DNA of 64,000 nt from Spongilla lacustris. Lineage: Eukaryota > Porifera > Demospongiae > Spongillida > Spongillidae. Numbering within the stretch: position 1 is the stretch's first letter; every line of letters starts with the position of its first letter. The position numbers were made by a program, and so were the translations under genes. Of this stretch, positions 59,768 through 64,000 are shown one piece after another. The stretch is taken from positions 6,656,372-6,720,371 of the forward strand of contig OX442418.1 of the NCBI GenBank assembly GCA_949361645.1, written 5' to 3'. The notes under the pieces were generated by a model, which saw only the letters and a program-made list of their open reading frames with translations, was not told the origin of the DNA and made no database searches.

Positions 59768-60219
59768 CTAACTGATGATGTCCGTAAGCGCTACAACGCA
59801 CACGTGATTAAAATACATTAATAAATTCGCAATTGCATAATCCTCTGGAATTTCCAGGTGCAGTACATGTACTTGAGTTTTGCAATTTTACTCAACTGTG
59901 CTGTACATGTTGTAGTGTAATATCAGGGGCGGTTACATTCGCGCTCGGGGGATTTTATAGAGCTCATTCATGTGACATGGAAATTAATTTAACTTTGCCT
60001 CCAACCCTCTCCCCTCCTTTGAATGATGCCGTTTAGTGGTAGTATGTTTTGTACATGATTTAAGATACTTTTTCTATTAAAAAAAAAAAAATTCATATAT
60101 ATGACTTCAATGAAATCCATTTGGTGCACAGTTGTATGAGATCCTAGTGCACCAAGAGGGCGGATTTTAATATATTCATTAAATAACAAGTACACGATGA
60201 AAATGCTCTATATGTACGC

Positions 60220-60221
<2 letters not shown>

Positions 60222-60261
<40 letters not shown>
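60222..60261. repeat. G40 homopolymer
   Basis: Forty consecutive G in the intergenic region of the divergent gene pair. Confidence 0.9.
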
Positions 60262-60263
<2 letters not shown>

Positions 60264-60689
60264 AGCTAGGTGGCGGGTATAGGAACATGATAGTAAACAA
60301 ATAAAACTTAAGATTTAATCATATACGATTTGTAAACAAAGCCGGTAAGGAAACAAGGTAAAGGCATTTAGGTCATATACGGCAATGCTGAATTTGTAAA
60401 TAATATACATGTAACAAATATTCTGTATAAATATCATGATGGAGTGATTTTAAATCAACTGCAAAAGTAAAAATGATTTGGCTCGATTATTATACTTTTC
60501 CCGCGGTAAATGGTTTGCATAATTTGTATATATGCTTAATTATTTGTGCAGCTAAAATTTGTAGATCCATGCATCTGATGCATGTGATAGGGAACTGAAG
60601 TAGAACGCATACAGTGCATTGTGGAGACGAATAGCACTGCCGTACCACGTACCATCTATTTGCCTTCTTGGATGAACCATATATATAAT

Positions 60690-60895
60690 TGCTGTATGTC
60701 AGTGGGAAACCAGCTGCTCTTGATCTTTCAGTGTCCTCTCCGCTTAAACCTTTCGAAAGCGGGTCACACGGCCAGATCAGCAGGAGCTGCTACTGACAGT
60801 GAGCAGAAAAAGTTGGAAACAAACAGTGCTATTAATTGAGGAAATTGGATGGATCTGTGTGCCAATAGTGGTAGAGTCTCTTATAAAGCATGGGG
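60690..60895 (+). pseudogene. Retrotransposon endonuclease fragment, plus orientation
   Basis: GKPAALDLSVSSPLKP, then GAATDSEQKKLETNSAIN, then EEIGWICVPIVVESL, in three frames. They align in order with AKPAAFDVTVTSPLTP, VAAHKAECRKHSSNDPK and ELGWVCVPLAVESY of the ORF at 31659. It is frameshifted and truncated. Confidence 0.8.
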
Positions 60896-61073
60896 ATAAA
60901 ATATAAAATTGCAACAGATTTTTATTTTCATTTACCCGGCTTGTCTAAGTTTGAACTTCGCACTAGTTGGATACAATGCAAGAGCGTTACTAGCACGTAT
61001 CCTGTCATCTGGCATGAGTGGCATCATCTAATGGCACTTTCATGTGTATAAACCATAATTTGTAGTTAATTTC

Positions 61074-61165
61074 AGGTTTAAGCGGAGAGGACACTGAAAG
61101 ATCAAGAGCAGCTGGTTTCCCTCTGACACCCCACTTTTCCACAAGAATATCTGCTTATATCAATA
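61074..61165 (-). pseudogene. Retrotransposon endonuclease fragment, inverted copy
   Basis: The minus strand encodes ADILVEKWGVRGKPAALDLS then VSSPLKP, matching PADVLVDAWERAKPAAFDVT of the family. About 50 bp (AGGTTTAAGCGGAGAGGACA onward) is a near-perfect inverted copy of 60700-60752, forming an interrupted palindrome with the fragment at 60690. Confidence 0.8.
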
Positions 61166-61382
61166 TAATTATAATTATTATATATAATTATATATTATAT
61201 AATTATATAATATTACGTAATGCATAATATCAATTATTCTTTAGGAAATATGGGTACGGGGACTAGTGTGTAGTAGCATTATTATATATACGCTATGTCT
61301 TTCGGACGTCTATCTCTGCCACACCTACACGGCTACGGCTGGTTGTCGTAAGTTACTTTAGATTTCCAATTCATGTACATAT

Positions 61383-63926
61383 ATGATTCCGGTCTGCAGT
61401 AACTTAGTTTCAATCGTCGGGGCGGGCTATCTTGCTAAAGTTCTGATCGGAACATCGTGGAGGTTAGCAAGCGGCATTCACGCGTACTTCCTTGCTCCGA
61501 ACGGTATATGGCGTACTAATCTAAAGAAATATGGAGAGTGGGCAGGTGAGGAAACTGATTTTTGATGTGACTGTTCGTGCACCCCACCCACCAGATACAA
61601 ATCCTTTAATATTGTCGGCCTATAGATCTACTTATATTTTTATAAGAGGCTTTGCACTGGCCCCTGGACCTAGGACTTGTGCCCTTGCCCTTTATATTAC
61701 CCAAACCATCGTTTTCCTCGCACTCCTAACTTCCTCCTCCCCCCTCCTTCCCAAGCCAGGCCAGCTTCACCAGTACCGGTAATTGCATACCCCGAACTAC
61801 CTTCCTTGTTTCTCAACCTGACTTTGGGCCTGATTACCTTAATGCTAGTCATTAAAATATTAATATGATGTTGGTAATGTGATGCTCTGCCCTGCATTGT
61901 CTGGGTTAATGTTTCTGTCATCAAGTTATTTAACATACATGTACCTATGTGCATTAAGTAAGTCTGCATATCCTTAGTCATTACAGGAGCATCTGAAGGC
62001 ATTGGAAGGGGATACGCCCTCGAGGTAAATGATGACCTTTGCATTGCACAAATGTGAAATGATGTGGATTGGGAAACATTGTTTTGTTTGCAAGGTGTTT
62101 GTGTTGATATATATACATGTACATATACTTGAACTGAGAGAGTCATACATTTACATTGTACAGGTGTATATGTTATGAGGGTGTACACATTTAGATGTGA
62201 ATTTATCCAACTGAATCAGGGCAGATATATATATATATATTATATATATATATATATATAATTATATATATATATATATATAATATTATATAATTATATA
62301 TATATATATAATTATATATATATATATATATATATGTGTGCATTGAAAAGCCACGTAATGCACTTACACGTGTCTGCTGCTGAGTTTGCAATATTGTGTT
62401 AGGTCACCATCATGTAGTGAACAGCATTTTTCATTCCCATAGCTTGACCATAGAGAGGATGTTTTTCAGTACTAGTGAAAGTGTTGATGCAATGGTTGCA
62501 AATGCTTAGTGGGTGTCCAAGGACCATGAAAGGGGTTAAAATTATTCAATGCACTGCATTAATGGTCACAGTTTAGAATACATACATGTATGTCATTATC
62601 GCTGGATGGGTAATGCATTCTGCTTCGATCATTGGTGCAGTTTACAATCAGACATACATGTATTGGTAATTCACATGTAATGCATGAAAACAATGACAAA
62701 AGAGAGAACAGATAATAATACATGCACTGTTAGCAGATCCGGCGGGCTACGTGTACATGTAGGTTGATAGCTGAGTCAAAAGCTGAAAATACAACATGGG
62801 CATGTTGTGTTAGCTACATGTACATGTGCCCTATTGTGATGATACTGCATATTGTTCAAAATGTCTATATGTACATGTGCATTAGCTTCTGCTTTTTTAA
62901 TGTCACTATTGTCCCAGTTGGCAAGTCTGGGATTCAACATAGTGATAATGAGCCGATCACAAGAAAAGTTGGACATTGTTGCAAGTGAAATCAGTTAAGT
63001 GATGGTAGGGTGTATGTTAATTGCATAAGAACGGGCACATACATGTGTGCACATAACAACCCACATGTGGTGGTACTCTTGACCATGTCACCTTGACCAA
63101 CATCAAACACCTTGATCACATTATTATTGGCCAAGGTTATTGTGATCATCTCAGTCTGTGACCATGCACATGTACATATTTATATATCATGGAAAAGCAT
63201 CATGATGTGTGCATGGATAATATTTCATATAATTCCGAGCACAATTAACTGCAACAAGTTACTGCCTGTATATATACTGGTATACTTGTTTGTACATGCA
63301 TTCAAACATTTGTTGTGCAAACATTGCCAGAAGGTGGGTGTAGGGAAAATCACTCTCAACTTTGTTGATTAGTTGGCAATTGTATTTGCTGTCTTGTAGA
63401 GAGCCAATACATGTACATGTATGTGATCTCTTCAAAATAGTAAGACTGCAAAGAACAAACAGGATGTGCATGTAGTGAGAAATTTTACATCTACATGTAC
63501 ATGTATGTAATGAAGTATTTTTGGTTGCCGGTACACAAATTGACATGTGTTCATCATGTGCTTCAGGGCACAAATATGGCCGTGAAGTCATCATCATTGT
63601 AGTTGATTTCACTGAAGGACAGAGCGTCTACCCAATAGTGGCTGAACAACTCAAAGACTTAAACATTGGAGTGCTTAGTGAGTGAGTGACATAAATATCA
63701 GTGCTCAGGTGGTTAATGCTCTGTTTTCTGCAGTCAATAATGTTGGTCTTAGCTATGAATATCCAGACTACTTCCTTCAAGTCCCTGATTTGGTATGGTG
63801 ACCTGTATAATTGATTGAAGATTAGTAATTATAAAGTTTGCTTCTGATGCTATTGAAACCAAGTTCTCTGTTTTGTTTTAGAGACACCGCAATCTTGTTG
63901 AACTTAATTGCCAAGTAACTGTTCAG
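61383..63926 (+). CDS. 17-beta-HSD12-type very-long-chain 3-ketoacyl-CoA reductase, 5' part
   Basis: Short-chain dehydrogenase/reductase of the HSD17B12/KAR family, which reduces 3-ketoacyl-CoA with NADPH in ER fatty-acid elongation. Six exons are visible: 61383-61545, 61978-62024, 62918-62993, 63567-63677, 63734-63792, 63882-63926; phases match throughout, giving residues 1-167. Exon 1 has a hydrophobic membrane segment and ends at KKYGEWA. Exon 2 gives VITGASEGIGRGYA, the TGxxxGxG cofactor loop (57-64). Exon 3 gives LASLGFNIVIMSRSQEKL. Exon 4 gives VDFTEG and LNIGVL. Exon 5 begins INNVGLSYEYPDYF, the NNVG strand. Exon 6 has NLVELNCQVTVQ. The SYxxxK catalytic exon lies beyond the window. No defect seen. 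Confidence 0.92.
62025..62917. other. Intron 2 of the HSD17B12-like gene, with AT microsatellite
   Basis: An alternating (AT)n/(TA)n stretch with AATT interruptions at about 62225-62335 is strongly self-complementary. The rest shows TACATG motifs and no other feature. Confidence 0.8.
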
Positions 63927-64000
63927 GTACATGTATTTGGTGTATATCCAAACCACTCATGCAGCTTATAATTAATGCTACACAATGTACATGTAAATAT

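Larger units (their letters stand above)
59768..61382. promoter_or_regulatory. Shared upstream region of two divergent genes
   Basis: Integrin beta starts leftward at 59767 and the HSD17B12-like gene starts rightward at 61383, so this 1.6 kb must contain both promoters. No core promoter element is decisive. It also holds a G40 tract (60222-60261), retrotransposon fragments at 60690-60895 and 61074-61165, and an AT palindrome at 61160-61215. Confidence 0.5.

Overview
This window is nuclear DNA from an early-branching animal, most likely a demosponge. The evidence is spliced genes with GT-AG introns, a complete metazoan integrin beta gene, transposase and reverse-transcriptase families I associate with sponge and cnidarian genomes, and no sign of bacterial gene organisation. 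The phylum is an inference. The integrin gene spreads 2.4 kb of coding sequence over 25 kb, so the genome is not extremely compact.

Layout. 1-14 kb is almost entirely repeats: a hAT-like terminal fragment with a long G tract, a roughly 3.9 kb minisatellite (57-bp, then 65/66-bp units, with higher-order duplications), a 1.84 kb palindromic foldback DNA transposon, scrambled local duplications with CA tracts, and a roughly 160-bp G-rich tandem array whose last unit is split by a 775-bp terminal-inverted-repeat element. 14-35 kb is gene-poor: a MUL1-like mitochondrial membrane protein without a RING finger (19.4-20.2 kb, minus), a 73-residue membrane protein (22.8-23.1 kb, minus), a 3.26 kb Tc1/mariner-type transposon with 0.5 kb inverted repeats and a dead transposase, and several pieces of non-LTR retrotransposons with restriction-like endonuclease tails, the longest having a 683-codon ORF (31.7-33.7 kb).

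34.8-59.8 kb (minus) is one gene, integrin beta. I could place 26 exons with matching phases at every junction; they sum to 2373 nt, giving 790 residues and a stop. Domains run signal peptide, PSI, hybrid/beta-I, cysteine-rich EGF-type repeats, beta-tail, transmembrane helix and an NPLY cytoplasmic tail. Several metal-site residues of the beta-I domain differ from the vertebrate pattern. Its introns hold minisatellites, many TACATG-type palindromic repeats and decayed transposons (Merlin, a possible hAT-like piece, a second retrotransposon family). A head-to-head neighbour starts at 61.38 kb on the plus strand: a 17-beta-hydroxysteroid dehydrogenase 12-type 3-ketoacyl-CoA reductase, of which six exons lie in the window before it runs off the edge. 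The 1.6 kb between the two genes should hold both promoters but also contains an inverted pair of retrotransposon fragments.

The genes do not form a pathway; they are ordinary animal genes in repeat-rich DNA. I found no clearly new molecular system. The most interesting points are the altered integrin metal sites, the RING-less MUL1-like protein, the foldback element, and the many expanded G tracts, one of which can be compared with its unexpanded partner arm.
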